A stretch of 15,561 nucleotides of DNA, taken from JANFXS01 sp022791155. GTDB lineage: Bacteria; Bacillota; Clostridia; Lachnospirales; Anaerotignaceae. Position 1 is the stretch's first letter. Every line of letters begins with the position of its first letter. The notes beneath the pieces are model-generated. The model did no database searches, had not been told where the DNA came from, and worked only from the letters and a program-made list of their open reading frames with translations. The stretch spans positions 1-15,561 of the forward strand of contig CATJUX010000086.1 of the NCBI GenBank assembly GCA_949743895.1, read 5' to 3'. Both the position numbers and the translations under genes were made by a program. Of this stretch, positions 6,551 to 14,440 are shown one piece after another.

Positions 6551-7786
6551 TTGAACGTAAGCCTGAAAAGCCTCATAGCACCGTCTTTTTATAGCGCTCA
6601 CTGGGATATTAAGGAAAACAGATATACCCACTATTGGTTCAAAGGCGGGAGAGGGAGCACCAAAAGTTCTTTCATATCGATTGAGATTGTTTTTGGAGTG
6701 ATGAAATTTGAAGACGCCAATGCCGTCATACTCCGCAAAGTTGGAAGAAACATAAAGGACAGCGTTTATGAACAGATTGCATGGGCGATAAGAGTTTTGG
6801 GGGTTGATTCCCACTGGCAGGCAAAACTCAGCGCGCCCGAATTTGTTTATGTTCCAACGGGGCAGAGAATTGTGTTCAGAGGCGGTGACGATCCAAAAAA
6901 AATTAAATCCACAAAATTCAGCCGGGGATATTGCAAATATATTTGGTTTGAGGAGGCTGACGAATTTTTTGGAGCGGAAGAACTTAGAAATGTTAACCAA
7001 AGTTTGATCAGAGGCGGTGGCGGAACATGTGTTTTTTATTCTTTTAATCCGCCGAAGAGCCAAAACGCATGGATCAATGAAGAAGTTTTGATTCGTCAAA
7101 AAGGGAAGAAGGTGTATCACAGCAATTATACTGATGTGCCGAGAAATTGGCTTGGGGATCAGTTTTTTGTTGAGGCGGAGAGACTTAAGAAAGTTAATCC
7201 GCAAGCATATCAGCATGAATATATGGGAAAAGTGACAGGAACAGGGGGCACTGTTTTTAGGAACATTTCTCTGAAAGAAATATCTGATGATGAGCTTATG
7301 CGTTTTGATCACATTGCAAGGGGGCTTGACTGGGGTTATGCCATAGATCCATTCCACTACACTGTGAACCATTTTGACAAAACAAGGCGGAAACTTTTCA
7401 TATTTTTTGAAATTCATGCTGTCAACATTTCAAACCGCAAAGCGGCCGAGCTTATAAAAAAGGAAAACCGTTTTAACTCGCTGATCACATGTGACAGCGC
7501 CGAGCCGAAAAGCATTGCTGAAATGAGCGGCTATGGACTGCGCGTTGCCGGGGCGAAAAAAGGGCCTGACAGCGTTGACTATGGAATTAAGTGGCTTCAG
7601 GATTTGGAGGAAATTGTGATTGATCCTGTCAGGTGCCCTTTTACGGCGGCAGAGTTTTCGAAATATGAGCTTGTTAAAGACAAAAATGGAGTTTGGAGCG
7701 CGAAATTCCCTGACAAAGACAATCATTCAATTGATGCTGTGAGATATAGCAGGGAATCGGACATGCTCAACATAAAAGTGAGGTGA
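6551..7786 (+). CDS. Phage terminase large subunit (PBSX/XtmB type)
   Basis: This is the packaging motor ATPase and nuclease that drives DNA into the procapsid through the portal. Numbered from the TTG at 6551 it has 411 residues. The N-terminal ATPase has the Walker A variant GGRGSTKS (32-39) and a Walker B region YIWFEEADEF. The C-terminal RNase H-like nuclease shows GLDWGYAIDP, then ITCDSAEPKS, and a last acidic site near KDNHSIDAVRYS, so all three acidic patches are present. The TTG at 6551 gives the family-typical beginning (N-V-S-L-K-S-L-I-A-P-S-F-Y) after AGGAGGG. The spacing of 12 nt is long, and upstream in-frame TTG or ATG codons at 6515, 6524 and 6527 remain possible. No small subunit gene precedes it, which is unusual. 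Confidence 0.95.
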   Translation: MNVSLKSLIAPSFYSAHWDIKENRYTHYWFKGGRGSTKSSFISIEIVFGVMKFEDANAVILRKVGRNIKDSVYEQIAWAIRVLGVDSHWQAKLSAPEFVYVPTGQRIVFRGGDDPKKIKSTKFSRGYCKYIWFEEADEFFGAEELRNVNQSLIRGGGGTCVFYSFNPPKSQNAWINEEVLIRQKGKKVYHSNYTDVPRNWLGDQFFVEAERLKKVNPQAYQHEYMGKVTGTGGTVFRNISLKEISDDELMRFDHIARGLDWGYAIDPFHYTVNHFDKTRRKLFIFFEIHAVNISNRKAAELIKKENRFNSLITCDSAEPKSIAEMSGYGLRVAGAKKGPDSVDYGIKWLQDLEEIVIDPVRCPFTAAEFSKYELVKDKNGVWSAKFPDKDNHSIDAVRYSRESDMLNIKVR

Positions 7787-7794
7787 TTCTGAAT

Positions 7795-9345
7795 TTGACT
7801 GAAACAGATTTAATCAACATGCGCATTACGGCGGAAGCCAGGCTGAACGGCAGCGACATAGTTAAAGCGCTGATTGAGGAAGACGTTCACAGCCGAAAAA
7901 AGGCGATAATGGCCGAAGGTGAAAAATATTATGTGGGCGAACATGACATATTGAACAAGGACTTCAGAAACAGCTATCTTTCCTCCACAAAAGAGGGGGC
8001 TGACGGACAGGAAAGAGAATTTAGGGAAATTTTTCGAAATCCAAACAGAAGCAACCAGCGAAATGTCAGTGCATTTCACGCCATATTGGTTGATCAGAAA
8101 GCGGCTTATCTTTTGGGAAGGCCGCCGACAGTGACTGTTGACGGCGCTGAAAGGAACAAAAAGCTGAGGATTTTTGAGGAGATCATATCAAATGCCGCAA
8201 AAGAGGAATTTAACGAAGTTTTTTATAACATGGTTGTGGGAGCGAGCAACAAGGGAACCGAGTTTTTGCACTTTTATTATGACGGCGGGAAGCTTAAGTA
8301 TACAATTGTTCCATCGGAGGAGATTATACCGATTTATGACTCGGAATATGAAAGTGAAATTGTTGAGCTTATAAGATATTACACCATTGCGACAGTGAAA
8401 GGCAAAGAAAGGGCTTTGAGAAAGAAAGTTGAGTGGTGGACAAAAAGTGGCGTTACATATTTTGCCGAGGATGAGAGAGGCAATTTTATACATGATGCCG
8501 CTTACAGCGGCGGATATACGCCTCACTTTTGGGAAGTCAAAAAAGTGAATGGAGTTGAAACGAAAAGGGAAGCTCACTCGTGGGGGAGAGTCCCTTTTAT
8601 TGTGCTCAGAAACAACAGCCGTGAAACGACAGACTTGCAAAAAATCAAAAATCTTATAGACGGATATGACCTCATCAGCAGCCAGGGGACAAACGACTTG
8701 CTTGACCTTGTGGCGCTATATTGGTCTATACAAGGATATGGCGGCGAAACAGCGGGGACAATTGCCAAAAAACTCCAGATAAACAGAGCTGTGAACATAT
8801 CGGACAGTTCGGGCGCCATCAGCGCCAAACAAGTGGATTTGCCTGTTGAGGGAAGAATTGCGTGGCTGAACATGCTTCGGCGGGATATATTCAGATTTGG
8901 CATGGGCATTGACACAGAAAATGACAAGCTTGGCAATGCCTCTGGCGTGTCGCTCAAATTTCAATATACACAGCTTGACTTGAAGGCGAATTCGATGACG
9001 CCAATGCTCAAAAAAGCCATTAAAGAATTTTTTTGGTTTGTCACTGAAGATTATAACCGAAAGAACGGCTCTGACTTTGACAGCAATTTGATCAGCGTGG
9101 CACTCAACAAAACAATGATTACGAATGATTATGAAATTGTTGAAATGATTGAAAAATCGAAAGACATTGTGTCGCAAAAGACACTTTTGGCAAGGCATCC
9201 TTTTGTTGATGACGCCAATGAGGAGATTGAAGAGTTTATGTATCAGCAAGGGTTGAGAGAGCCTTCTGAAAACAAGGTGGCAAAGGGCGAAAAAAGCTTG
9301 TTGGAGGAAGTTGAAAAAGGCTCTGAATTGAAAGAGAGCATTTGA
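7795..9345 (+). CDS. Phage portal protein, SPP1 gp6 family
   Basis: The portal is the dodecameric ring at one capsid vertex through which DNA passes and where the tail joins. Length (about 516 residues) and sequence fit the SPP1 gp6-like family. It has an N-terminal segment with YYVGEHDI, the FHAILVDQKAAYLLGRPPTV region, a WTKSGVTYF and GRVPFIVLRNN region, and a C-terminal helical stretch ending in acidic repeats. The TTG at 7795 is chosen because GAGGTGA stands 8 nt before it. An in-frame GTG at 7783 would overlap the terminase stop but has no ribosome site. In many relatives an SPP1 gp7-like minor head gene follows; here scaffold comes next. Confidence 0.93.
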   Translation: MTETDLINMRITAEARLNGSDIVKALIEEDVHSRKKAIMAEGEKYYVGEHDILNKDFRNSYLSSTKEGADGQEREFREIFRNPNRSNQRNVSAFHAILVDQKAAYLLGRPPTVTVDGAERNKKLRIFEEIISNAAKEEFNEVFYNMVVGASNKGTEFLHFYYDGGKLKYTIVPSEEIIPIYDSEYESEIVELIRYYTIATVKGKERALRKKVEWWTKSGVTYFAEDERGNFIHDAAYSGGYTPHFWEVKKVNGVETKREAHSWGRVPFIVLRNNSRETTDLQKIKNLIDGYDLISSQGTNDLLDLVALYWSIQGYGGETAGTIAKKLQINRAVNISDSSGAISAKQVDLPVEGRIAWLNMLRRDIFRFGMGIDTENDKLGNASGVSLKFQYTQLDLKANSMTPMLKKAIKEFFWFVTEDYNRKNGSDFDSNLISVALNKTMITNDYEIVEMIEKSKDIVSQKTLLARHPFVDDANEEIEEFMYQQGLREPSENKVAKGEKSLLEEVEKGSELKESI

Positions 9346-9395
9346 GGGGAAAAAACTTGTGTTTTGGAAATTTTTTGACAGGAGGGAAAAACAAA

Positions 9396-9800
9396 ATGCC
9401 GGATATTGAAAGCATATTTGCAGAAACAGAGGACTCTGACGAGCTTAAAGCGAAGATAAAAGAGTTTGTTGAAAATGAATTTGTGCCAAAAAGTGTGTTT
9501 GACGAAGTTGAGGCCAAACACATGGCTGACATGAAGGAGAACGCTGTTGACAAGGCCATATTGGCGGCACGCGGAAGAAACCCAAAAGCCATTAAAGCCC
9601 TCATCGACATGGAAAAAGTTGTTTTGAATGATGACGGAAGTGTTGAGGGAATTGACATTGAAAGCATCAAAAAAAGTGATGGATACCTTTTTGACACTGA
9701 AGAAACTGTTGTTGAGTCGCCTGGGTTTGAAAAGGGTTCCGAAATGAAAGAAAAAAGCATTGGCAACCGCATTGCTGAAGCAATGGGGATAAAAATTTAA
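9396..9800 (+). CDS. Phage scaffolding protein (GP20-like minor structural family)
   Basis: The 134-residue, acidic and helical protein fits the GP20-type scaffolds, which guide capsid assembly inside the procapsid and then leave. Recognisable parts are the coiled N-terminal half with a charged repeat (VFDEVEAKHMADMKEN), the AILAARGRNPKAIKALIDM core, and an IESIKKSDGYLFD motif common in this family. The ATG at 9396 has AGGAGGG 9 nt before it. Upstream in-frame codons back to 9342 run through the ribosome site and are rejected. It stands directly before the capsid gene, the expected place. Confidence 0.88.
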   Translation: MPDIESIFAETEDSDELKAKIKEFVENEFVPKSVFDEVEAKHMADMKENAVDKAILAARGRNPKAIKALIDMEKVVLNDDGSVEGIDIESIKKSDGYLFDTEETVVESPGFEKGSEMKEKSIGNRIAEAMGIKI

Positions 9801-9812
9801 GGAGGTTTTTAT

Positions 9813-10742
9813 ATGGGAAATATTATTGAATATGCCGGCCTGTTTGAAGCGAATCTTGACATTTTGGCTGTGCAGACGCTTAAAACAGGCTTTATGGATT
9901 CGAACGCCGCTCAAATCAGATATAACGGCGGAAGCGAGGTCAAAGTGCCAACACTCACTGTTCAGGGGCTTGGAGACTATTCAAGAGCGAATGGTTATGT
10001 TGACGGAAGCATAAATTTGGAGTTTCAGACGTTCACAATGAGCCAAGACAGAGGAAGAAAATTTCTTTTGGATGCCATGGATGTTGATGAAAGCAACTTT
10101 GTTGCCACAGCAAGCAGCGTCATGAGTGAGTTTCAGCGGAAAATGCTTGTGCCTGAAATTGACGCCTATAGAATTGCGAAACTGGCGAAAACAGCGATTG
10201 ACGCCAAAGAAAGCGTTGAATATGGATATAGCGTCAAAAGCGACACAATTATATTGAAAATTAAAGAGGCGATCAAAAAGCTCAGGGAAACTGGATATGA
10301 CGATGAAGAGCTGGACATATTGGCGACATATGACGTTTCGGCGGCCATAGAGGAAGCGGCGCTTGGAAGACTTAATGCCGTGACATTTTCACAGGGGGGA
10401 ATTGACACACAAGTTCCGGCCATTGACGGGTGCCCGGTTATAACTGTTCCTCAAAGCAGAATGTACACTGAAATCAAGCTTTATGACGGTTCAACAGAGG
10501 GACAGAAAGAGGGAGGATTTGTCAAAGGAGAAAATTCCCTGGACATAAACTTCATGGTTGTTGCGAAAAACACGCCTATAGCTGTCACTAAACAGGACAA
10601 AATGAGAATATTCACTCCTGACACATATCAAAAGGCCAACGCATGGAGCATTGACTACAGGAGGTATCATGATTTGTGGGTTATGGAAAACAGAAAAAAT
10701 TCTATATTTGTCAACATAAAAGATGCTGAACCTTCCGCATAA
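9813..10742 (+). CDS. Phage major capsid protein
   Basis: This 309-residue protein sits after portal and scaffold and has the look of an HK97-fold coat protein. The N-terminal region contains KVPTLTVQGLGDYSRANGY, followed by a MSQDRGRKFLLDAMDVDE segment and a long central helix KIKEAIKKLRETGYDDEELD. A C-terminal part typical of these coats has NFMVVAKNTPIAVTKQDKMR and ends in IFTPDTYQKANAW. No protease domain or cleaved delta region is obvious; the separate scaffold gene takes that role. AAGGAGG lies 8 nt before the ATG. The 12-bp distance from scaffold to capsid supports translation together. Confidence 0.9.
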   Translation: MGNIIEYAGLFEANLDILAVQTLKTGFMDSNAAQIRYNGGSEVKVPTLTVQGLGDYSRANGYVDGSINLEFQTFTMSQDRGRKFLLDAMDVDESNFVATASSVMSEFQRKMLVPEIDAYRIAKLAKTAIDAKESVEYGYSVKSDTIILKIKEAIKKLRETGYDDEELDILATYDVSAAIEEAALGRLNAVTFSQGGIDTQVPAIDGCPVITVPQSRMYTEIKLYDGSTEGQKEGGFVKGENSLDINFMVVAKNTPIAVTKQDKMRIFTPDTYQKANAWSIDYRRYHDLWVMENRKNSIFVNIKDAEPSA

Positions 10743-10755
10743 AGGAGGCGTTTTT

Positions 10756-11082
10756 ATGACTGGGCAAAGGCAAAACGTTAAAATTTTGCTTGGGATAAAA
10801 GATGACAGCATGAATGACGAAATTGACGCTTCGATTGAGGAGGCGAATGAGTTCATATGCTGTTACTGTAATATAGACAAAGTTCCTGAAGGGCTCAAAA
10901 GAGTTGAGGCTGCAATGGCGGCGGAGATTTATAGAGAGCGCGCCATTGGCAAAACTGAAAAGAGCGGGTTTGTGAAAGCCATAAGTGAGGGCGATGTTGG
11001 AATGACGTTCAGTGAAAACAACCACAGCATATTCAGCGATTTCAGCGAAAGGCTTAACTCATATAGGAAAGTTGGGTGGTGA
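10756..11082 (+). CDS. Phage head-tail connector protein (gp6-like/YqbG position)
   Basis: The 108-residue helical protein fits small adaptor proteins that bind under the portal, like HK97 gp6 and the skin YqbG-type proteins. It starts with KILLGIKDDSMNDEID, a segment typical of gp6-like connectors (short helix, acidic loop), followed by a helix with EANEFICCYC and then VEAAMAAEIYRERA. The ATG at 10756 follows AAAGGAGG with good spacing. The next gene begins three bases after its stop. The role is taken from position and the helical pattern. Confidence 0.78.
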   Translation: MTGQRQNVKILLGIKDDSMNDEIDASIEEANEFICCYCNIDKVPEGLKRVEAAMAAEIYRERAIGKTEKSGFVKAISEGDVGMTFSENNHSIFSDFSERLNSYRKVGW

Positions 11083-11084
11083 GC

Positions 11085-11432
11085 ATGGACGTCAAGAACA
11101 TAATTGGGACTTTGTATGACTGCAAATGTGACATATTTGACATTGAAACTCAAAAGGGAGACATAAACAACACAAGGGTTGTGAAAACTTTTGAAAACTT
11201 GCCGTGCCGTGTGTCATATTCACATTTTCCGGCGGGCGGAAGGAGCCGCGACGCGGCTAAAGTTGATCAGAAAGTGAAGCTGTTCATTTCGCCTGAAATA
11301 CCGATAAAATCTGGCTGTTGTGTGGAGGTTTTCAAAAACGGAGTTAAAACCAAATATGAATGTGCTGGTGAAAGTGCCGTTTATGAAAATCATCAGGAAA
11401 TTAATATGATTATCAAAAAGAGATATTCATGA
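11085..11432 (+). CDS. Phage head-closure/minor capsid-like protein (XkdH/YqbH position, DUF3599-like)
   Basis: The product of 115 residues is beta-rich with FENLPCRVSYSHFP, followed by a KVKLFISPEIPIKSGCCVEV segment (short beta strands) and the end INMIIKKRYS. Such small beta-barrel proteins close the head after packaging or form the stopper ring (compare SPP1 gp16 and XkdH/YqbH). The ATG at 11085 is preceded by GGTGGTGA, and two GTG codons at 11076 and 11079 are possible starts that overlap the previous gene. The assignment rests mostly on gene order, so it is less sure than its neighbours. Confidence 0.65.
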   Translation: MDVKNIIGTLYDCKCDIFDIETQKGDINNTRVVKTFENLPCRVSYSHFPAGGRSRDAAKVDQKVKLFISPEIPIKSGCCVEVFKNGVKTKYECAGESAVYENHQEINMIIKKRYS

Positions 11433-11484
11433 CAGCTGTTCAAAGGGAGGAGGGGTGGGTTAATTGGAGAAAGGAGAATTTTTT

Positions 11485-11922
11485 TTGACAGCGGCAAAGA
11501 TTGTGAGAGGGATTGCCTCAAAAATAAGGAGTGTATATTTGGAAGAGAGCTATGCCATATACACTGAAAATGTTCAGCAGGATCTTTTCAGACCCTGTTT
11601 TTTTATACTGCCAGACGGCGAGAAAAGGAAAGACGAAATTGGCGGAAGGTTCAGAATCACTTATAAATTCAAAATTTTGTATTATCCCAGTGAAAATGGC
11701 GCGGCAAACGAGGAGTTCATTGCTGTGGGCGACAGCCTTCAACGCATGTTGAAATATATAAAAGCTGGCGACAGCCTGCTGCGTGGGAGATCCACAAATT
11801 GCGAAGCTGGAGAGAAAAGGCTTGAATTTGAAATGGAATATACAATATTTTTTGTTGAGACTGAAGAATATGAAAAAATGCAGGAGGTAACTATCCATGG
11901 AAGAACAAAAAGGGAAAAATAA
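11485..11922 (+). CDS. Phage tail terminator protein (DUF6838/XkdJ-like)
   Basis: The 145-residue product matches the tail terminator family near XkdJ/YqbJ. It has an N-terminal helix with IVRGIASKIRSVY, the YAIYTENVQQDLFRPCFFIL segment with the family-typical pattern of a polar strand followed by PCFFI, an ITYKFKILYYP strand and a C-terminal FEMEYTIFFV strand. Tail terminators cap the tail tube and stop its growth. The TTG at 11485 follows AAAGGAG with 8 nt spacing. A TTG at 11464 also has a purine-rich site upstream and would add seven residues. The gene ends inside the next one (26-bp overlap). No HK97 gp10-like gene stands before it, unlike PBSX. Confidence 0.8.
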   Translation: MTAAKIVRGIASKIRSVYLEESYAIYTENVQQDLFRPCFFILPDGEKRKDEIGGRFRITYKFKILYYPSENGAANEEFIAVGDSLQRMLKYIKAGDSLLRGRSTNCEAGEKRLEFEMEYTIFFVETEEYEKMQEVTIHGRTKREK

Positions 11923-12091
11923 AAATGTGGCGGCTGATGAAAACAAATTTACAAAAGAACAACTGCTTAAAAGCGAAAGATATAAAAACAGGCGAGACAT
12001 ATTGAGTGTTGTGCTTTGTGACGGCGAATCATACAGCCACAATGAAGCCGAAAGCGAGATAGAAAAATTTTTGAAAGGAAAGGTGAATTGA
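11897..12091 (+). CDS. YqzN/YkzM-like small phage protein
   Basis: The 64-residue charged protein sits between tail terminator and sheath, as YqzN and YkzM do in the skin and PBSX elements. It has a lysine-rich N-terminal part, then KFTKEQLLKSERYKNRRDIL, typical of this family, and an acidic end with ESEIEKFLKGKV. The ATG lies inside the previous gene, after AGGAGGT with 8 nt spacing. The function is unknown; a tail assembly helper is likely from position. Confidence 0.82.
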   Translation: MEEQKGKNKNVAADENKFTKEQLLKSERYKNRRDILSVVLCDGESYSHNEAESEIEKFLKGKVN

Positions 12092-12092
12092 A

Positions 12093-13400
12093 ATGGCACT
12101 TGGAGGCGGAACATTTTTAACACAAAACAAAGTTATACCCGGAGCTTATATCAACTTTGTGAGCGCGGCAAGAAGCACAGCGACATTGAGCGACAGAGGA
12201 TATTGCGCAATGGCTCTTGAGCTTGACTGGGGCGTTGACGGGGAAGTTTTCACTGTGGAATCTGGAGATTTTCAAAAAGACAGCATGAGCATATTTGGCT
12301 ATGACTATACAAGTGACAAGCTCAAAGGGCTTAGAGACTTGTTTCTTAATGCAAAGACGCTTTATTGCTATAGGCTTAACAGCGGAACTAAAGCGGCGAA
12401 TGACATTGCTTCGGCCAAATGCAGTGGAACAAGGGGAAACGACATATCAATGGTTGTCACGAAAAATGCTGACAACGAAAGCAAATTTGACGTGACAACA
12501 GTTTTTGATGGAAAGGATGTGGACTTGCAGACAGTTGAAACAGCGGCTGAACTTGTTGATAATGAATATGTCAGCTTCAAAAAGAATGCTGTTCTTGCTG
12601 CAACGGCGGGAATGCCAATGACAGGAGGCGCGAACGCCACAAGCGTCACTGGAGCTGAATATCAAGAGTTTCTTGACAAAATTGAAAGCTATAGCTTCAA
12701 CACACTGGGCTGTTTGAGCACAGAAGAAACCATAAAAAGTCTTTTTATATCATTCACAAAAAGGCTTAGAGACGAAATGGGAGTTAAGTTTCAGACGGTT
12801 GTATATAACAAGGCGGCGGACTATGAGGGCGTTATAAACATCAAAAATGCCGCCACTGATGATGAGGAAAAGGAAAGCTCGCTTGTTTACTGGGTGACTG
12901 GGGCAAGTTGTGGCTGTGCTGTGAACAGAAGCAACACAAACAAAGTTTATGACGGTGAGTTCACGGTTGAAACTGAGCTCAAGCAAAGTCAGCTGGAAAA
13001 AGCGATTAAAGACGGTGAATTTGTTTTCCACAAAGTTGGCGATGAAGTGCGTGTGCTTGAGGATGTGAACAGTTTTGTTTCGGCAACTGTGTATAAAAAC
13101 GAAGATTTTTCAAGCAATCAGGTCATCAGAGTTCTTGACCAGATTGGAAACGACATTGCTGTGCTTTTCAACACAAAATATCTTGGAAAGGTTCAAAACA
13201 ACGATGCGGGGCGCGTTGCTTTTTGGAACGACATTGTTACATATAACAAAGAGATGGAGCGCCTTGAGGCCATTGAAAACTTTGTCAGCGACGATTTGAT
13301 TGTTGAAAAAGGGAATGACAAAAAGAGCGTTGTTGTGACAAACCCAGTTACGCCTGTGTGTGCAATGAGCAAGCTTTATATGACAGTTATTGTGGAATGA
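12093..13400 (+). CDS. Phage tail sheath protein (XkdK-like)
   Basis: This is the contractile outer layer of the tail, 435 residues. It has the family-like start with VIPGAYINFVSAA, a central inserted domain around 110-180, and a conserved C-terminal region with VLEDVNSFVS, then RVLDQIGNDIA and AGRVAFWNDIVTYNKEMERL, which connects neighbouring subunits in the sheath mesh. A final beta strand (SKLYMTVIVE) fits sheath C-termini. The ATG follows AAAGGTG and begins 1 bp after the stop of the small gene before it. Presence of a sheath shows a contractile tail, so the element is of myovirus type. Confidence 0.95.
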   Translation: MALGGGTFLTQNKVIPGAYINFVSAARSTATLSDRGYCAMALELDWGVDGEVFTVESGDFQKDSMSIFGYDYTSDKLKGLRDLFLNAKTLYCYRLNSGTKAANDIASAKCSGTRGNDISMVVTKNADNESKFDVTTVFDGKDVDLQTVETAAELVDNEYVSFKKNAVLAATAGMPMTGGANATSVTGAEYQEFLDKIESYSFNTLGCLSTEETIKSLFISFTKRLRDEMGVKFQTVVYNKAADYEGVINIKNAATDDEEKESSLVYWVTGASCGCAVNRSNTNKVYDGEFTVETELKQSQLEKAIKDGEFVFHKVGDEVRVLEDVNSFVSATVYKNEDFSSNQVIRVLDQIGNDIAVLFNTKYLGKVQNNDAGRVAFWNDIVTYNKEMERLEAIENFVSDDLIVEKGNDKKSVVVTNPVTPVCAMSKLYMTVIVE

Positions 13401-13440
13401 GCACAGGCTGGCAGAAAAAGGAAGTTTGGATGAAAATGTG

Positions 13441-13468
13441 GCAAAAGCATTGAAATGATGACTTTTGC
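13441..13468 (+). other. Inverted repeat between sheath and tube genes
   Basis: GCAAAAG (13441-13447) and CTTTTGC (13462-13468) form a 7-bp stem with a 14-nt loop, within which CAT and ATG can add three pairs with a bulge. It lies in the 99-bp spacer before the tail tube gene. A T run follows only after about 11 nt, so this is not a clear terminator. It may adjust or stabilise the mRNA for the abundant tube protein. Confidence 0.3.
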
Positions 13469-13499
13469 AAAGAGAATGATTTTTTAGGAGGGAAAGAAA

Positions 13500-13967
13500 A
13501 TGGCAAACATAATGCAAGCCAAAGACGCTGTTTCTGCATCTTTGGCAGAATGTTTTGTTACAATTGATGGGAAAAGATATAACTTTATGCAAGCAATCAA
13601 CCTTGAAGCGAGCGTTGAGAAAACAAAGACGGAAGTGCCCATCCTTGGAAAGACAGGAAGAGGCAACAAGGCTGCCGGCTGGAAGGGCACCGGAAAAGCA
13701 ACATTCCACTACAACACATCTATATTCAGGGAGCTTTTGTTCAAATATAAAGAATCGGGTGAGGACACATATTTTGAAATTCAGGTCACAAATGAGGACA
13801 AGACATCATCTGTGGGAAGACAGACAATTGTTTTGAAAGGGTGCAATGTTGACGGCGGAATGCTGGCGAAATTTGACGCTGACGCTGAATATCTTGACGA
13901 GGAAATGGAGTTCACATTTGAGGATTGGGAGATCCCAGAAAAATTCAAAGACTTGGCCGGAATGTGA
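13500..13967 (+). CDS. Phage tail tube protein (XkdM-like)
   Basis: The 155-residue protein forms the inner tube of the tail and fits the XkdM family (DUF2001). Seen are the start with AKDAVSASLAECFVTIDGKR, the FMQAINLEASVEKTKTEVP segment and KTGRGNKAAGWKGTGKATFH, which are typical of this family, and a C-terminal EEMEFTFEDWEIPEKF motif. AGGAGGG lies 8 nt before the ATG. It follows the sheath with a 99-bp spacer, the order seen in PBSX (xkdK, xkdM). Confidence 0.94.
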   Translation: MANIMQAKDAVSASLAECFVTIDGKRYNFMQAINLEASVEKTKTEVPILGKTGRGNKAAGWKGTGKATFHYNTSIFRELLFKYKESGEDTYFEIQVTNEDKTSSVGRQTIVLKGCNVDGGMLAKFDADAEYLDEEMEFTFEDWEIPEKFKDLAGM

Positions 13968-14045
13968 TTTTTGGCATGTGAAGAACTGAACTGTGAATGA
14001 AAACTGAAGAAAAAGCTGTTTTGAGGCAGAAAAAGGGCTGAAACA

Positions 14046-14171
14046 ATGATTTTGAAAGAGCCAACTGAACATGAGGAGCATGAAAATGAGCTTGAAACAG
14101 CGGTTTGCGAAGTTTTTGAAAAATTCACAAATGGTCTGTGCCAAATGGCTTTTGAGAGGCTTGTGAATTGA
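14046..14171 (+). CDS. Possible small phage protein, unknown
   Basis: A 41-residue frame starts at an ATG with AAAAGGG 8 nt before it and ends with FEKFTNGLCQMAFERLVN, which would form an amphipathic helix after an acidic N-terminus rich in Glu and His. It uses codons like its neighbours. I do not recognise it. Its short length makes chance possible. Confidence 0.35.
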   Translation: MILKEPTEHEEHENELETAVCEVFEKFTNGLCQMAFERLVN

Positions 14172-14185
14172 AAAGCGAGCCTCTC
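14154..14185 (+). other. Inverted repeat at the junction of two small frames
   Basis: GAGAGGCT (14154-14161) and AGCCTCTC (14178-14185) are perfect 8-bp arms with a 16-nt loop that holds the stop of the first small frame and the TTG of the second. The left arm also contains the only ribosome-site-like GAGAGG for the second frame, so the hairpin could hide it. No T run follows. Confidence 0.35.
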
Positions 14186-14353
14186 TTGAAGCCGTTTGTG
14201 GAAAATGGATGTCACGGAAACAGAAGTTTTTTGACAGTGAAAAATGGAGAAAACTGCATTTTGGCATATAAAATTTGCCGCATTCAATGGCTGAAGAAAA
14301 CTGGTTTTTTGTTTGAAGGCTGGAAATGCGGATTTTTTTGGCATTATATATGA
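14168..14353 (+). CDS. Doubtful small frame, unknown
   Basis: A 61-residue frame begins with a TTG that overlaps the stop of the 41-residue frame (TTGA) and has GAGAGG 8 nt upstream. The product is basic with several Cys and Trp (ICRIQWLKK and EGWKCGFFWHY), not like a typical tail protein. The coupling-like overlap speaks for it, its composition against it. Confidence 0.2.
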   Translation: MKSEPLLKPFVENGCHGNRSFLTVKNGENCILAYKICRIQWLKKTGFLFEGWKCGFFWHYI

Positions 14354-14440
14354 AAAATTTTGTGAACAAATGGGAAATTGGGAACAACTGAATTTTGTTG
14401 AAGAACGTGTTGTATAACATTATAACGGGAGGTTTTTGGA

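Larger units (their letters stand above)
13968..14440 (+). other. 473-bp gap between tail tube and chaperone genes
   Basis: This is by far the largest gap in an otherwise tightly packed late operon. It contains two overlapping short reading frames (14046-14171 and 14168-14353, listed separately) and an 8-bp inverted repeat (14154-14161 and 14178-14185). PBSX has xkdM and xkdN next to each other, so this stretch may be an insertion, a moron or a decayed gene. Confidence 0.5.

Noticed and set aside
6394..6594. Possible small terminase before the large subunit
   Set aside because: The 66-codon frame overlaps the terminase start, shows no DNA-binding helix-turn-helix pattern and is too short.
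6506..7417. 303-codon minus-strand frame opposite the terminase
   Set aside because: It lies opposite the well-supported terminase, whose motifs are all in the plus frame.
9342..9395. Upstream start for the scaffold gene
   Set aside because: The extension would translate the ribosome site AGGAGGG, and the ATG at 9396 has ideal spacing.
13781..14344. Two long minus-strand frames across the gap between tail tube and chaperone
   Set aside because: Both overlap the end of the tail tube gene, lack ribosome sites and have low-complexity Ser/Phe-rich products typical of antisense frames.
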